64,000 nt of DNA from Cystobasidiopsis lactophilus (lineage: Eukaryota > Basidiomycota > Agaricostilbomycetes > Agaricostilbales > Chionosphaeraceae), in the NCBI GenBank assembly GCA_001599975.1, contig BCIO01000006.1, forward strand, positions 1,359,587 to 1,423,586, read 5' to 3'. The position numbers and the translations under genes are program-made. This document shows, in pieces, positions 1-12,600 of the stretch. The stretch's first letter is position 1. Every line of letters begins with the position of its first letter. The notes beneath the pieces are model-generated. The model made no database searches and had not been told where the DNA came from. It was given only the letters and a program-made list of their open reading frames with translations.

Positions 1-2265
1 GCGGCCCGGCTGGAAGAGTTTGCGGGCAAGATGCTCGCCGCCAGGAAGATCATCGCCGAGGGCTGCGACAACTGCCCGACATCAGAAGAAGTCTGGCGGG
101 AGGCCGCTCGGCTCAATGTTTGTCGTTTCCCTCTATCTTTGACAGTAGCTTTGTCTAAGGGTGGCATTTTTGGTGAACAGGTCCCGGAAAGTGCCAAGAT
201 CATCCTGGCACAAGCCGTTGTGCAGATCCCCACCAGCGTCAACATCTGGCTCGACGCAGCTGAGCTCGAGACCGAGGTGGCGGCCAAGAAGCGAGTGCTG
301 CGCAAGGCGCTCGAGTACATCCCCACCTCTGTGAAGCTGTGGCGGAAGACGGTCAACCTCGAAGAGAACCCGTCGGACGCCCGAGCGCTCCTCCAGCGCG
401 CCGTCGAGCTGGTCCCTCTTTCCGTCGAGCTTTGGCTCGCACTGGCCCGCATCGAAACGCCAGAAAAGGCTCAGGCGGTATTGAACAAGGCGCGGAAAGC
501 GATCCCAACGTCGCACGAGATTTGGGTGGCAGCAGGCCGGTTGGCCGAGCAGCAAGGCATCAACTCGGGTACGGACAACTCGGCGCAGGTGGACGGCATC
601 ATGGCTTCGGCCGTCTCTCGCCTCAAGTCCAAGGGTGTGGAGCTGCCGAGGGAAGACTGGATTCGGGAGGCGGAGAAATGCGAGGCTCAGGGCTCGATCC
701 TGACCGCCCAAGCCATCATCAAGGCTGCCATCGCACAAGGGCTGGACGAGGACCAGCGACTCGAGACTTGGGTCGAAGATGCAGAATCGGCGCTGGCGAA
801 CGGCCGAGTGGCGGTGGCAAGAGCCGTCTACACCTTCGCGCTGCGCGTCTACCCCATCAAGCAAGCGCTCTGGCGGAAGGCTGCCGACCTGGAAAGGGCG
901 CACGGAAACAGGTATGAAAGTCCGCCTTGCAATCGTCGTTTGGTGGCGCTTACGTCGCGACCGTGTTTTCACAGGGACACGCTTCTGGGCGTCCTCAACG
1001 AAGCCGTGAAGAACTGCCCACATGCCGAAGTGCTTTGGCTCATGGCGGCCAAAGAGACCTGGCTGGCTGGCGACGTGCCCGGAGCGAGAGCCATTCTCAC
1101 CGAGGCCTTTTCCGCCAATCCGGAATCTGAGCAGATCTGGCTGGCGGCTTGCAAACTGGAAGCCGAGAATGGTGACCTCGGCGCGGCTAGAAAGCTCATG
1201 CTGCGCGCGAGGAAGGTGGCAGGCACCGATAGAGTGGGTGCCTTTTCCGTTTCAGCAGCCTTCATCCCTTCTAACGAGCCCTTTTCGGTTCAGATCTGGA
1301 TCAAGTCGGCCGTCTTCGAGCGGCTACACGGCTCGCGAGAGTCGGCCTTGGAGACGATCGACGAAGGTCTCAAGCTGTTCCCGACTACCGACAAGCTCTA
1401 CATGATCAAAGGCCAAATCCTCTCCTCCCCGCCTTCCCAGGACCTCGCAGCAGCGCGAGAGAACTACACCCTGGCCCTCAAGCGCTGCCCGCAGTCGGTG
1501 CCACTTTGGCTGTTGTCGTCGAGGTTGGAGGAGCAGGCCGGGCTGGCGATCAAGTCTCGTGCGCTGTTGGAGCGAGGGCGGTCAGCCAACCCCAGGAATG
1601 AAGAGTTGTGGTTGGAAGCAGTCAAGATTGAAGAGCGGCAGAGCAACGCTGCACAGGCTAAAGTGCTCATGGCTCGAGGTAAGACCCCACCTTTGTCTGC
1701 GTCATCTGCTCTCAAGCTGACTGGGGTGTGATCGCACAGCTTTGCAAGAATGTCCGACGTCCGGCTTGCTTTGGGCCGAGTCAGTGTGGATGGAGGGTCG
1801 GCAAGCACGCAAGACCAAGTCGGTTGACGCGATCAAGAAGACCAACAATGACCCGCGTGTCATCGTCGTCGTCGCCCGGATGTTTTGGACCGAACGCAAT
1901 ATCGCCAAGGCAAGATCCTGGTTCGAGAAGGCGGTCAACATCAATCCGGATTTGGGTGGGTGTCCTTCTTTGTTTTTCGGTCGTTATTGAACTAACAAGC
2001 ATTATTCAGGCGATTCTTGGGCCTGGTGGTACAAGTTTGAGCTGCAGCATGGCACTCCTGTGAGTCCTTCTTCCCTCTCTACCCTTAGCCACCAGGGAAC
2101 TCATGATCAATATGAGAGCAGGATCAGCAACAGAACGTGGTCACCAAGTGCGTCGTCGCAGAGCCGCACCATGGACCTGTCTGGCAAGCGACAGCCAAGG
2201 ACCCGGCCAACGCGAGCAGCGATTTGCAGGGGATTTTGACGCTGGTGGCAGCGCAGCTGGCGTAG
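1..2265 (+). CDS. PRP6: Pre-mRNA splicing factor PRP6 (U4/U6.U5 tri-snRNP), 5' end cut by window edge
   Basis: The protein is made of HAT/TPR-type helical repeats with recurring IPTSxxLW-like units, such as PTSVNIWLDAAELE and PTSVKLWRKTVNLE, as in PRP6, which bridges U5 and U4/U6 in the tri-snRNP in the nucleus. The window opens inside the gene, in frame from base 1, so the N-terminal domain is missing. Introns are at 118-180, 912-974 and 1234-1293; all three are multiples of three and contain no stop, so one open frame runs through them. Further introns start at about 1679 and about 1959. The tail encoded after 2130 ends at TAG 2263-2265 (GILTLVAAQLA). The repeat match and order make the family assignment firm; exact junctions after 1990 are inferred. 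Confidence 0.93.
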
Positions 2266-2778
2266 AGGATCGAGGGATAGGTTGCAATCTCATTTTGCCA
2301 GATTTGAGCGACTTGTCTATGCATTGGCATCCTGCGAAGAGTGGCAGCCAAAGAGGCTCTGCAGGCGTGGTATTAGCAAATGACCATCCCCCACTAGCCG
2401 GGCCGGCATATGAACCTTGCCCTATTCCCCCGGTCACATCACTCAGCCCCGGAGGACAACGTTGTCGGCTCACAGCCACCTATAATCCGCTTGACTTGTC
2501 GCGGCCATTGACAAAGAAGCGTGGAGCGAGCTTGCACACGACCGAGGCACCATCCGGGGCCCGCAATTTGAAGACGAGGTTCAGCATAAGGCGCGGTCAG
2601 CATACTGGAGCACTCTGAACTGGTTGAATGTGAGCCAGCTCCATCTATGGCCGGTTTCGAGATTACCAAAGCGGCTCTGAACTCATATGGTGTAGAGCTC
2701 AAAGCGAACTTGGCAACCGGCAGCCAGCGGAAAGGTCCCGCACATCCCAACCTTGGACTGTGAATACGTTGTGAACAG
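2266..2778. other. Intergenic region between PRP6 and the methyltransferase gene
   Basis: I see no convincing gene. Several short open frames exist on both strands, none with a recognisable domain or good start and splice context. The stretch probably holds the PRP6 3' UTR and the promoter and 5' UTR of the next gene, which is in the same direction. Confidence 0.5.
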
Positions 2779-4277
2779 ATGGACAAGCGCTTCAATTCTC
2801 TGTTGGCGAATCAGCAGCGGCCGAGTCGCGCCACTCTGACGATTATCGCCTTGCTGGTGTTCTGTATCGTCTTGGTTACCAGTGGGGACTACTTTGGGCG
2901 CCCTCCGCCTGGCTGGGTCTACTTCCATCCTCAACTGCAAGGGGAGAACGCTATTTCTACTTCATCGCCGACTCTGGTCCAGCGACTGCAAAGGTCTGAA
3001 GCCCTCTTCCAAACCTCGAGGGGCCGACGGAAGGACCTCGACCGGAGATTCCCGTGGAACTTCGATTCCTACCCTGATCCTACTTTGAAGCACATTCCTG
3101 CCATGACTTGGTGGTAAGGCCCTTTTCTAGTCTGGTTGGACTTCATTTCAACGCCGACTCATTCTTTTCGGCAGGGACTATGCCTATCCCGCTTTCAATT
3201 GCCCGCATGAACTGGAACGAATTGGTGCTCCTGGAGATGGAGGCAAATGGGTGAGAGCCACAATTCGGAGCACTGCGCATGAGACTGACGCAGAAGCAGG
3301 TCTGTGGATTTAGCCGGGTGGCGAGCCTCCCAAAATGCGTCGTCTACAGCTTTGGTCAGTGCTTGCACTCTCGGAGGCTCTCTCTCGCTCATGCTTGACG
3401 ATTTGGTCAAGGCATCAACTACGAGTCTTCATTCGAAGCCGAAGTCCTGGAACGAGCGTCTTCGTGCGAAGTTTGGGGCTATGATTTTAGTGTTAATAAT
3501 GTGCGTGCCAGGGTACACTCGAGCGTCATGAGCTGACTTTCCATGTGCGCAGTTCGGGCCGGAGATATCAAAGCACCCTGCATTGGCTAGACGCGCCCAC
3601 TTCAAAGCAGTTGGCCTGGCCGGCGAGTTGTTTCTTTCTGGTAGCGGCCGCTCCCTGACTTGCGTTGACACCTTTCAGGCACCGATTCGCCCAACGCTAA
3701 CCCTCCAATGTACTCGTTTGCTTCGCTCATGCAACAGAATGGGCACACCTTCATCGATATCCTCAAAATCGAGTAAGTCCTCCCCTAGCCCGCGTTATGC
3801 CAATACGAAGCCCACCAACACCCCATACAGTATCGAAACGTTCGAGTTCGAAGTGATGCGCGACATTGTGCAGCAGTACTCTGGAAGACCTCTTCCCTTT
3901 GGCCAGCTTCAGATCGAGATCCACGCCTGGAATTCGCACTTCCCCAAGCTCAAACCACTCAGAGACTGGATGGAGATGCTCGAAGATGCTGGACTACGGC
4001 CGTTCATGTGAGTGTTGCTTGTGTTGCCTCCTTGCCAAAAGCGTGACTGACTGGTTCTACAGGAACGAGGTGAGAAGCATGTCGATGCGTTCCAGTTGTC
4101 CACTAACTGGTTCACTTTCAGCCCAACCTAGTGTATTATAACGTTGCTCGTGGGGCCGCGCCCGAGTTGCAGGAGGTGCGTCCCTTGTTGCTAAGTTGCC
4201 GACTTGCTCTGACTTTGTTCGCAAAGTATTCATTCATGAACGTGATGGGTCATCATGTCCTGATCGAAGACGTGTAA
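2779..4277 (+). CDS. METTL24-like methyltransferase, predicted type II membrane protein
   Basis: The start at 2779 gives a short cytosolic tail and one membrane helix (TLTIIALLVFCIVLVTSG, about residues 20-38), predicting a type II Golgi/ER-membrane protein. After splicing at least five introns the lumenal part contains WDYAYPAFNCPHELERIG, DGGKWVC, FIDILKIDIETFEFE and LPFGQLQIEIHAWN. This resembles the METTL24/Methyltransf_22 family, an SAM-dependent fold: DGGKWVC is the family hallmark and IDIExFE the acidic strand seen in FkbM-like enzymes. The substrate is unknown. It ends at TAA 4275-4277 after HHVLIEDV. The family name is from memory of the motifs; the coding assignment is strong because motifs continue across every exon. 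Confidence 0.8.
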
Positions 4278-4523
4278 AGTGTACAGACGGTCGTGGACAA
4301 TCGTTATTGCAATGCTATCAATGAAAGTCTCGTCAGTTCTGCTGGAGGAGCACGCGCAGGTATTCTGCGACTTTGCAACTTGGAGACCAACCGTCGCACC
4401 GTGCCATTGAGAGACATGGGAAGGCAATTCAGAACTCGAGAGCAGGGACCAAGAAGTGGCAAACCCAGACGCAGGCCGACGTAGAGGGAGAGGCGCTCTT
4501 TGCTCCAACACCGCCGCTCGCCC

Positions 4524-5195
4524 ATGGCATTACGACTGCCGGTTTGCACTTGCCGACCTCTGGCCCGGGCGCTCTCTACGTCGCTGGCCAGATCGGTCGC
4601 TCACCTGGAGCCTGTCGACCCTTCCAAGACCTATTTTGATTTGCTGGCCGCCCCGAGGACCTTCTCGCTCTCGCTCGCCGAGCTCAAGCGGTCCTTCCTC
4701 CAGTTGCAGCGCAAGGTGCACCCGGACGCGTACGCCAATGCGCCGCCGGACCAGCTGAACCGGGCCAAGATGTGGAGCGAGGTTGGGAATCAAGCTTACA
4801 AGACGCTGCAGAGCCCGCTGGCTAGAGCCGAGTACATGGTTCGTTTGCCCCTCTTCTCCCTCAAATGAAGCTCATGGCTCACAGTGATCATACAGCTGGG
4901 GTTGGAAGGGGTAGAGATTCTGGAATCGGACTCGGTGCAGGATTCAGAGCTGCTCATGCTCATGATGGAGGCGCATGAAGCGCTGGAGTCGGCGTCCAAG
5001 CAGGCCGAGGTGGACGCCATCCGGTTACAGAACAAGCAAGAGATCGAGGCCGTCTGCGAGGAGCTGGGCCAGGTGTTCGAGAGGGGCGAGATGGACCGGG
5101 CGAAGGAGCTCACCATCCGGCTGCGCTATTTGACCAATATCGACAAGGCGTGCCAAGAGTGGCAGTTTGGCCAGGAGGTCCGGATCGTCCATTAG
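4524..5195 (+). CDS. JAC1: Mitochondrial J-protein co-chaperone JAC1/HSCB for Fe-S cluster transfer
   Basis: Residues 1-30 are rich in Arg/Ser/Ala with no acids, as in a mitochondrial presequence. A J domain follows (YFDLLAAPRTFSLSLAELKR) with the Hsp70-activating HPD triad in RKVHPDAYAN. After one intron (about 4837-4896) the HscB C-terminal domain continues (DSELLMLMMEAHEALESA) and ends with AKELTIRLRYLTNIDKACQE, the helix that contacts the scaffold protein ISU. In yeast Jac1 stimulates the Ssq1 Hsp70 to move Fe-S clusters off Isu1. An in-frame ATG at 4500 would add eight residues; the one at 4524 gives the better presequence. Length is about 210 residues, normal for the family. Confidence 0.93.
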
Positions 5196-5272
5196 AGCCA
5201 GGGGCATGTGTGCCGAGTGTTATAGAGGAGCCACGCCACCGTGTGTTTATTGCAAAACACTTTTGCTTGTCC

Positions 5273-6284
5273 CTATAGTTCTTCGATGCGAGCCGAGCCG
5301 TTGGCCGCCGGCCGGGAGCCCTCCAGCGCCGTCGTCGCACCCGTGTCTTCTCCGGCCGCCAACGCCTTGCGCTTCGACCTCTTTTTGACGGGCGGCAGAT
5401 CCCAGTCCCACCCTGGCACAAACGACTCGAACTGTGCATTCACAGCCGATCTGTCAGCCCTAGATCATGAGCAGAGAGGACGACGATGGCAACGCACAAA
5501 TCCCACGTCCTCGAACAGCTTGGGGAAGATCCATATCCCTGGCTTGGCCACGACTTTGGTGATGGCCCAAAAGATCAACCTGAAGACGGCCATCCCGAAG
5601 AAGGCGCCGATCAAGCCCAAAGTGGCGATGGAGAGGTACCAGACGCCGATGCGCATGCTGGACGGCCAGAGCGGGAACATGCAGCCGCCGAGGATGGCGA
5701 CCACCAAGCCGACGCCGCCGAGGTACGTCTTGAGCTGGGAGCCCTCGAGCAGCCAGACAAAGTACTCGTCCGTCTTGAAGCGCTGCATCTGGGCGATCTG
5801 GAGCAGGCGTGGCTGCTTGCCTGGGTCCTTGGACGCGGCCGAGGCGCCGGGCTGGGAGGGCGGAGGAGGGAGGTGGTCACCGCGCTCAACGCGCAGGTAG
5901 AAGGCGTTGGGGATAATCTGGTTGAGCAAGTCGATGGCAGCCTTCTCGTCGGCCACTGATGGCACCGTCTTGTTCTTGGCGTACGCGGACGACAGCAGGG
6001 CTTTGACAGCGAGCCGGCCTGCGCACGCCCCGTTGCATTTTAGCGCAATGCTCTGCCTCTGCCAGTCTCCAACACAACTCACCTTTGAAGTATTCGACTC
6101 GCCGGCCATTGAGCACACCCGTCCGCAGCTTGAGGTTCGCTTTGGTTCGAAGCCACGCCGCGACTGCCTTGTGCTCCGCTGTTGGCCGCCTCCAAGGCTC
6201 AGCGCTGCTGCCCATCGCTATAACCAGCTCAAAAGACGCACGAGTAGCACCAGCTTGCTGTTGCTGAGGCGTTGGCGACGCCAT
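5273..6284 (-). CDS. SEC62: SEC62, ER post-translational translocon subunit
   Basis: Three exons are read. The N-terminal cytosolic domain includes KAVAAWLRTKANLKLRTGVLNG-type sequence and VEYFKG, then KALLSSAYAKN and ENAFYLRVER-like text (NAFYLRVERGDH). Two hydrophobic helices follow (LGGVGLVVAILGGCMFPLWP and IGVWYLSIATLGLIGAFFGM), separated by a short loop as in SEC62, and then a charged C-terminal tail with DWDLPPVKKRSKRKA. SEC62 works with SEC63 and SEC61 to import signal-bearing proteins after translation. One intron of about 98 nt lies between FEDVGF and the tail exon; another lies at about 6010-6085. Stop is TAG ending at 5273. The gene is convergent with JAC1, with only 77 nt between the stops. 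Confidence 0.93.
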
Positions 6285-6427
6285 TTAGGCTGCACTCCCA
6301 AAAATCGTCGCGGTTGGCTCAGGCCAAAACAAATTCGAGGCAGGTCGGTGGCGAGGGGTGGCGAATGACCGGCGAACGTGGTCAAAGTGAGGGAATGATT
6401 TATGCAAATGGAGTGGGTGATTAAAAG

Positions 6428-7887
6428 CTACAATGCCTTCCCGAGAGGGCCCAGGCAAGGTGAGGTGAACAGCTTGCCCGTGAATGCCTTTTGAGCTGAC
6501 ATGGTGCCAATGACCAACCACAACAAGAACACCACCACCGTACCAATGGTGCCAATGTATTTGAAGGCCTGCTCGAGATGGGGCATGAGTTGAACGCGGG
6601 GAGAAGTAACACATCGGCCCTCACCTGCAGCTCGAAATCTTGGCCAATGGCAATGCTCGCCGACACGAACGTGCCGAGAGGGAAGATGAAGGCCCAGAAG
6701 CCCATGTTGAACGGAATGCCATCCTTGAGCGAGAGCTTGAGGATGGCGCTGGTGGCGATGACCAGCCAGAAGATGCCAAAGCCAAAGATGACGAATGACA
6801 GGGCCAGTGTGCTGCCGTACACCGAGAGTGCAAGAACGCGAGCATCTTGCGGGTTGAACAGCTTGCCATTGTCCAAGAAAATCCCAAACTCATCCGACAA
6901 CCGCTGCACCCCCTTGGCGAGCGTCAATAGGGCGAAAGCCCCTTGCCCACAAGGACCGATCGGAAGGAACGATGAGACGATCAATCCGACCGGAGGAAGG
7001 TGGTGCAGTGCCAGACGCTGGATGTATATCGCCATGATGAGGAAGGCGACGGGTAGCCCTATGCCGAGCAGAATGTAGCCCGCAATCTGCGAGCGACTTT
7101 GAGAAAGAACACACTTTCAAGATATCATGACTCACTAGAGTGGTTATTGCTTGCTCTTTGGGCAGCAGATTCGCTAGGACAGCTCCCGCAGCCGAGCTGA
7201 CGACCGGCGATACCACGGGTAGCATCCAGGTGGCGTTCATATCTTGCAAGGACGTCTGGTGGTGATCGAAGAGTGCAAATGCCACTCCCAATGCCACCAC
7301 GACCGACAAGGCGGCATCAACCCAGAACAGCGCCAGGACAAAGTCGCTATACCCTGTTCCCCAGTTCGGCACCCCGACATAGGCGGCCATAGTGACCAAC
7401 GTGCTGAAGCCCATGGAGAAGGTGCCGAGGAAGAATGACTGGGCGTGGCTGAGCATAAGGAAGAAGACCTTGGGCCACCGGGCATAACGCAGGACGCTCA
7501 TGATCAGAAAGAAGGTGAAGAGGACGATGTTTAGGATGAAGATGGCTTCGGAAATAGGTCGAAGGCCAGCAAATTGGCTGGGCAGTGCGTTAGGCCAACA
7601 CGCCAATTGCCACCCGGCAAAGCACTCACAATGGCAATCGGTTCAGCAAAATTCCAGTGATACCGTTGCCCATAATGATCGAGTTCCAGCTCGGAGTGAA
7701 GAGCAATACGCGCCTACACGGAGCATCAAATCTGTACGTCCACTTCTGTCCAATCGCATCCAACGCACTTGGCCCATTTGGAAGTGGGTGGCGCCAAGCC
7801 CAAATCCTTTGCCAACGCTTCGTCCTGCGCTCGCTGTGCATTAGGGACCTCTTCAGCAGTCACAGTGCCATTCCTTCGACTTTGCAT
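6428..7887 (-). CDS. SSU1: SSU1-type sulfite efflux / dicarboxylate transporter (TDT family)
   Basis: A polytopic membrane protein with about ten helices. The first helix has FTPSWNSIIMGNGITGILL, matching the FTPSW..xMGTG signature of fungal Ssu1 sulfite pumps; later helices include WGTGYSDFVLALFWVDAALS and MGFWAFIFPLGTFVSAS. The first intron (55 nt) joins SKWAK to RVLLFTPSW, removing an otherwise open reading frame. Another intron near 7091-7135 joins QAITTL to IAGYILLGIG, and one near 6565-6620 precedes the last helix. The start chosen at 7887 gives MQSRRNGTV; an ATG at 7935 is an alternative. Mae1-type malate permeases are the nearest alternative, but the FTPSW motif favours SSU1. Confidence 0.85.
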
Positions 7888-8327
7888 TGGCAATATTGGC
7901 CGCCAGCAGGATAGAGTCACTGAGTCACGGTTCAAATGCTAAATCGAGGTCGCGGGTGTCAACGCTAGATGGGTTCGGACTGTGTCCCAATCCGTTCTAG
8001 GGAAACAATAAGACGTGTAGACAAACTTGCACAGTCAGCAAGCAAAGGTTGCGATGGTACCGCTCCAAGAAAACTTCTCTCTCTCGGTCAGCGATCTCGG
8101 TCCTCGGCGGATCAACTTGCAAGTTGACTCGGACCCATGCTGCCCCAATCTGCCTAGAACTTGCCTTGCCTGTTTTTGGACTCTGTGGTTTGCCGGAGAT
8201 AGTGCTTCGACTTTGATCCACATGCCCATCTAAGGGCCGTCGGACTCGGACTTGGACCTTGACATGAAGGCAATGCTTACGCCGCGACGTCTTAGAGCGC
8301 GCTGTCTGCTCTTCTATTGTCAAGAAA
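7888..8327. other. Divergent intergenic region, SSU1-like (-) and orphan (+)
   Basis: About 440 nt between two divergent starts, presumably carrying both promoters. Short frames are present but none looks coding. I found no clear regulatory motif. Confidence 0.5.
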
Positions 8328-9492
8328 ATGTTCTCCAGAGCTTTAGCGCTCCTCAAGACACGACGTCTCGCCAGAGTTCGCGCGTCGATTCGGCCACGAC
8401 AAGCCGCCGCCGACCAGCATATCGATGACTTGCTGGTCTTCGCTGCCAAAGCCTCCGATTCGGTGGCAAGCAACCAAATCCAAAGCATGATCGACAGGTT
8501 CAAGGCTACCACCACCTATCACGACTTCTTGAGAGGTGTCGAGCCCTTTTTGGACGACAAATTCCAGTTTCAGATGGATTCGCTCTTGGATGCCGCATAT
8601 GATCTCTCTAAAGCTCTTCAAGTACTCCAAGACCAAGACGATATCGTCTCTCGCGTCCCAGTCTTGCGAGTCCGAGCCAAGCCCCACGGCATTCCTGCTC
8701 ACGCGCTGGCCGTCGCTTTATGCGCCTATCCAGAGAAGAACATCATTATGGACTTCTGTACCCAATGGTGGGACCTTGGACGAGAGACAGCCAGCGCAGA
8801 CGAATTCCACAACTTTCTTGAATTCGTCTCAAGGGTCTTACAGTGCCTCGAACGCCAGTTTCTGTTCGACCATGCCAAAACTGCCTGCGTCTGGTACAAA
8901 GTGAGTTTCCCGGATCTTCGGGTGCCACCCTGAGCTGGGGCCCGACGGAAGGTCTACCTCAAAATGTCGCTGCACCACTTGAAGACATTAGCCAGCCAAT
9001 GCGGCCTTGCCGCTCACTTTGCCAACTTCTTGGCGACTGGCGAGGCTCTCATCCTTAGACTTTTGCAAGACCTCTCTGGTCAAAGTGGTGGCGACATTGG
9101 CCCCATTCGGCGGGCTGCCAAGTCGGCCATCGCTCACTACCAATGGCGCGCCAAGGAACCCCTTCCACCCAGGGCTCCACCCTCGAATGACACCGTGAGC
9201 TCTTTGGATTTCTCTTGTCGTCCCTCAGCTCATGACCGGTGGTCAGATGGAGGAGTTCCACAGAATGGTCTTTAGTTGGCTTGCCGCCGCCGGCTATCAG
9301 GTTGCTCCTGAGCGCGAGATTGGTACCCTCCTGTGCTTCGAGATTCTTGCCCAGTACAGCGTAATGGATGGTTTCGACCACGCCACCAGCCACGCCCAAG
9401 CGAACGTGGAGCACTGGATTCTGGAGCACAAGAATGCCGACACGCAAGCGTTTCTGCAGAAGAGATTCAGAGGTCTATTAGCAGAGGCTTAG
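8328..9492 (+). CDS. Uncharacterised protein, possibly mitochondrial
   Basis: Three exons. The first exon (8328 to about 8900) encodes an Arg-rich start, MFSRALALLKTRRLARVRAS, which could be a mitochondrial presequence. Helical segments follow, such as QIQSMIDRFKATTTYHDFL. A 51-nt intron leads to VYLKMSLHHLKTLASQCG, and an intron after SNDT (with CCCTCAG acceptor) leads to LMTGGQMEEFHRMVFSWL. It ends at TAG 9490-9492 after RFRGLLAEA. The protein is about 350 residues and looks mostly alpha-helical, PPR- or TPR-like in flavour, but no repeat register could be established. I do not recognise the family. Confidence 0.7.
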
Positions 9493-9636
9493 AAGGCCAT
9501 CGAGGGCTCATCCGTAGACTTGCACCCACGGGTCGACGCGCTTCCGTCTTGGCCAGTCCGAAGCTTGTCAAGGCGTGTTTTGAGCCAGCACCTCCGCCCG
9601 CAATGACACTGCCACCTTAAGGAACCAGTAGCCAAG

Positions 9637-12600
9637 ATGGCCAGTCTGCTGCTGAGGCTCTTCGAGAGCGATCACTTCAACATTCACCTAGCCGTCTCCT
9701 AGTGCGTGTCTCGCTGTCAATGCGGCTCGACGCTGGCTGCGGCTGATTTGAGCCTTCGCTGCCAGCCTCAAGACGTACCCAGACTCAATTGGGATCACCT
9801 ACTACCTGATTGAGCGCCTCAAGTCTTTTGGCGACGCCGACATCGAGTTCTATTGGCCTCAGCTATGGTTCGGGCTTTGCTTTTGCTCATCCCCAGCGCG
9901 CGCACTGACGCCCGGCGCTCTGCAGTCATCTCCTCGTATCCCGGCAGACAGAGAGCGCGGCCCTAGAGAACTTTATCCTGGCCAAATGCGCCGAGTCCAC
10001 CCACCTGGCCATGCTCGTACGTTTTAGGCGTCCATTCGTCTTCGCTCTTTTGCCCCATTGACAAGTGTACCCAATTCGATTCCCAGTCGCTTTGGTACCT
10101 TCAAGCATCGCTCACCGACTTGTCAGCCCAGCCAAAATCGCCCGCATTTGTGACTTGCCGGCGCGCCTTCAACAGCGTCAATGCCATTATTTTTGCCGAT
10201 TTAGTGGAGCCCAATGCCCAGCAATCGTCGACAGCGGCGGCTCTGGGTATCTCAGAGAGGGAGCGCGTTCAGCCGCACGTTGCAGCAGCATTTGCAGGCA
10301 TGGGGATTGCCCTCGCCGGCATTGGCCAGCCGGCCGTGGCCAAGGAGATTGGGACCATTGCGCTGCAGCAGGGCAGGCGCAAACTGGTGGATAGGGACAT
10401 TGCACTGGCTGAGCGGCCCAGCCTAGAGTCGGACAACGAAGGGGAGGAGGATGAGCCGCTCGCTGCTCAGCTTGCTCGGTCCACATCGCTCAACAAGGCC
10501 AGCCGGAAGCACCTCCAGCCACCAAAGTTGAAGAGGACTAACACCTCCCTCGCCAATGGCAAAGCTTCGCCGCCGTTGTCCAGGTCGGCTGGATTCGCCC
10601 CGGCAAGGCCAGCCAGCTCCGGGCGGCCGTCCCTACCTGGCAACCTTCACCGCAGCCCGCCAGTAACCAACTCTACGCCAGCCCGCAACTCAACCTCTGC
10701 GTTCAGAACATCGAGCAATCACCAACCGGTCGCAAGCTCCAGCTCTTCGCTCATCCTTACTGCCGCCCACTCCGCTTCGGTCCCTTCTTTGCCTCTCAAG
10801 CAACCTATCACATCATCCTCGTCTCTTCTCAGCCTGACTCCTTCACCTTCCACCAATTCTTATTCCGTTCTCGACGTTCAAAAAGCAGCCTCAGCGCTCC
10901 CAAGGCCGATGCTGATCAAGATGCTTCGGGCGCATTCCTGCCGGGCACAGCTGGACCTCTTGAGCAGCCTGCAAGACATCTCGACGCGCTTGGTGTCGGT
11001 GCCAAAGATGGCGAGGATCAGCGCCCTCCGAGCCGAACTCACCGTCCTCAACCACGGCCTGCCGAGAGGCTGCTGCCTGTGCATTGACTGCCAGGGTTCT
11101 TCCAGCGGCAAGAAGCATCACCGAATCGTCCGCATCTCACCATCAGAATCTGTCGTGCTCAACTCGGCCGACCGAGCGCCGTTTCTCATCCAAGTGGAAG
11201 TTCTTGAAGGTGACCTTGACTTTGACCCCAGCCGAAGACAGAACGCCGAAGACCTGCGGGTGGTCTTGTCGGAGCGAGAAGTGGCCATCGCCAGAGCTAG
11301 CTACCGCACTCCAACTCCGAACAACTCCACATCCAATTTGGCGGCCAGCACGCGCAAACCGCCAATCGACTCGCACGGCCTTGGCATCAACCTCAGCTCG
11401 CCCAAGAAGCTACCCCAGTCACCCTCCACCTTACAACTTCAACACCCAGCACCAGAGTCGGATTCCGAAGACGAAATCGCGGAAATGGCCTCACCCGTCA
11501 AGGCGACCACCCCAGTTGGGTCTTCGACACCGGCTGTTGAGTCACCTCCACTCCAGCCGGACGAGGAGCAACCACCGCCTGAAGACGAAGAGGTCGACAT
11601 GGTCGAGCAGCTGTACGGCAACATGTCAACCTCTATGCCAGAGCCCACGTTCTCCCCAGTCATACACAATCGGTCCTTGGATGAGGAGGCCTGGCAGCGC
11701 GAATCTGGTCGGTCAAAGTCCAAAAAGCATTCGCGAACGCAGTCGGGTGCCGCACGCAAGCCGGCCTTGACGCTGGACGAATACGCGGAGCGGATGCGAA
11801 TGGCGGCGGTCATGCTGTCGCAGCTTGCAGCCAACGAGCAGACGCCCATGTCCATGGTGCAGGCCACCTCTGGTGCTGCAGGTGGTTTGGTCGGCGTGGG
11901 CATGGGTCTGACAGCGGGAATCGGCGGTGCGGTCGGTGCCGGATTGGGCGCTGTGCGGGACAAGCTGTACGGCAATGGCAGCAAGGCTCAAGGGCAAGCA
12001 TCGGCAGGCGTTACTGCGAGGCTTAACACTACGCATGCGACCACCGGCCTCTCCGATGTACAAGGAACGCCAAACCTGGCCAACGGGATTCCCAATGGCA
12101 ACTTCGTCCCACCGCCTTCACCTGCCTTGCCTCAACTCCCGTCCCGACCCAAGGTCTTGATGCCAGCGGAAGCGGCGGCCATCAAGGATCGGATCATGGC
12201 CGAAATGATGGCTTTGGAGGAAGAGCGCATGGAGCGCATGCGGCTGGACAGCCAAGCTCGCGCTTCCGGGTGGACGGCCAGTGGCACTCCAACGCCCCAA
12301 GCCCTGGAAGATCAGAGCTTCGTGATGAGCGTCGTTCAGCGCGAGGACCCATCGGGCGTCTCGCTGTCCGAGTCGTGGACAGAGAAGCGCGCTCGCATTC
12401 GGTCGTCAAGTCCTTATGGCCACTTGGCTAACTGGACCGTTCTCTCCGTCATTGTCAAGACTGGTGCCGATCTCAGGCAAGAGCAGCTCGCTACGCAACT
12501 CATTCGCGAGTTCGGGCGAATCTGGTCTGAAACCAAATGTCCGCACTGGGTCAAATAGTGAGTGCTGCCTAACGCCTTTCACTTTTGCAGAGTTTGAGAG

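Noticed and set aside
133-1023. Long open frame on the minus strand opposite PRP6
   Set aside because: It is antisense to a well-supported coding region, follows its codon periodicity and has no domain.
2490-2680. Stretch reading KEAWSELAHDRG and similar, considered as an additional PRP6 exon
   Set aside because: PRP6 already ends at a stop at 2265 with the expected tail; this stretch is short and has an upstream in-frame stop.
5486-5959. Asp/Glu/His/Gly-rich plus-strand frame opposite SEC62
   Set aside because: Composition is what results from reading GC-rich codons of SEC62 on the other strand; no start context or homologous motif.
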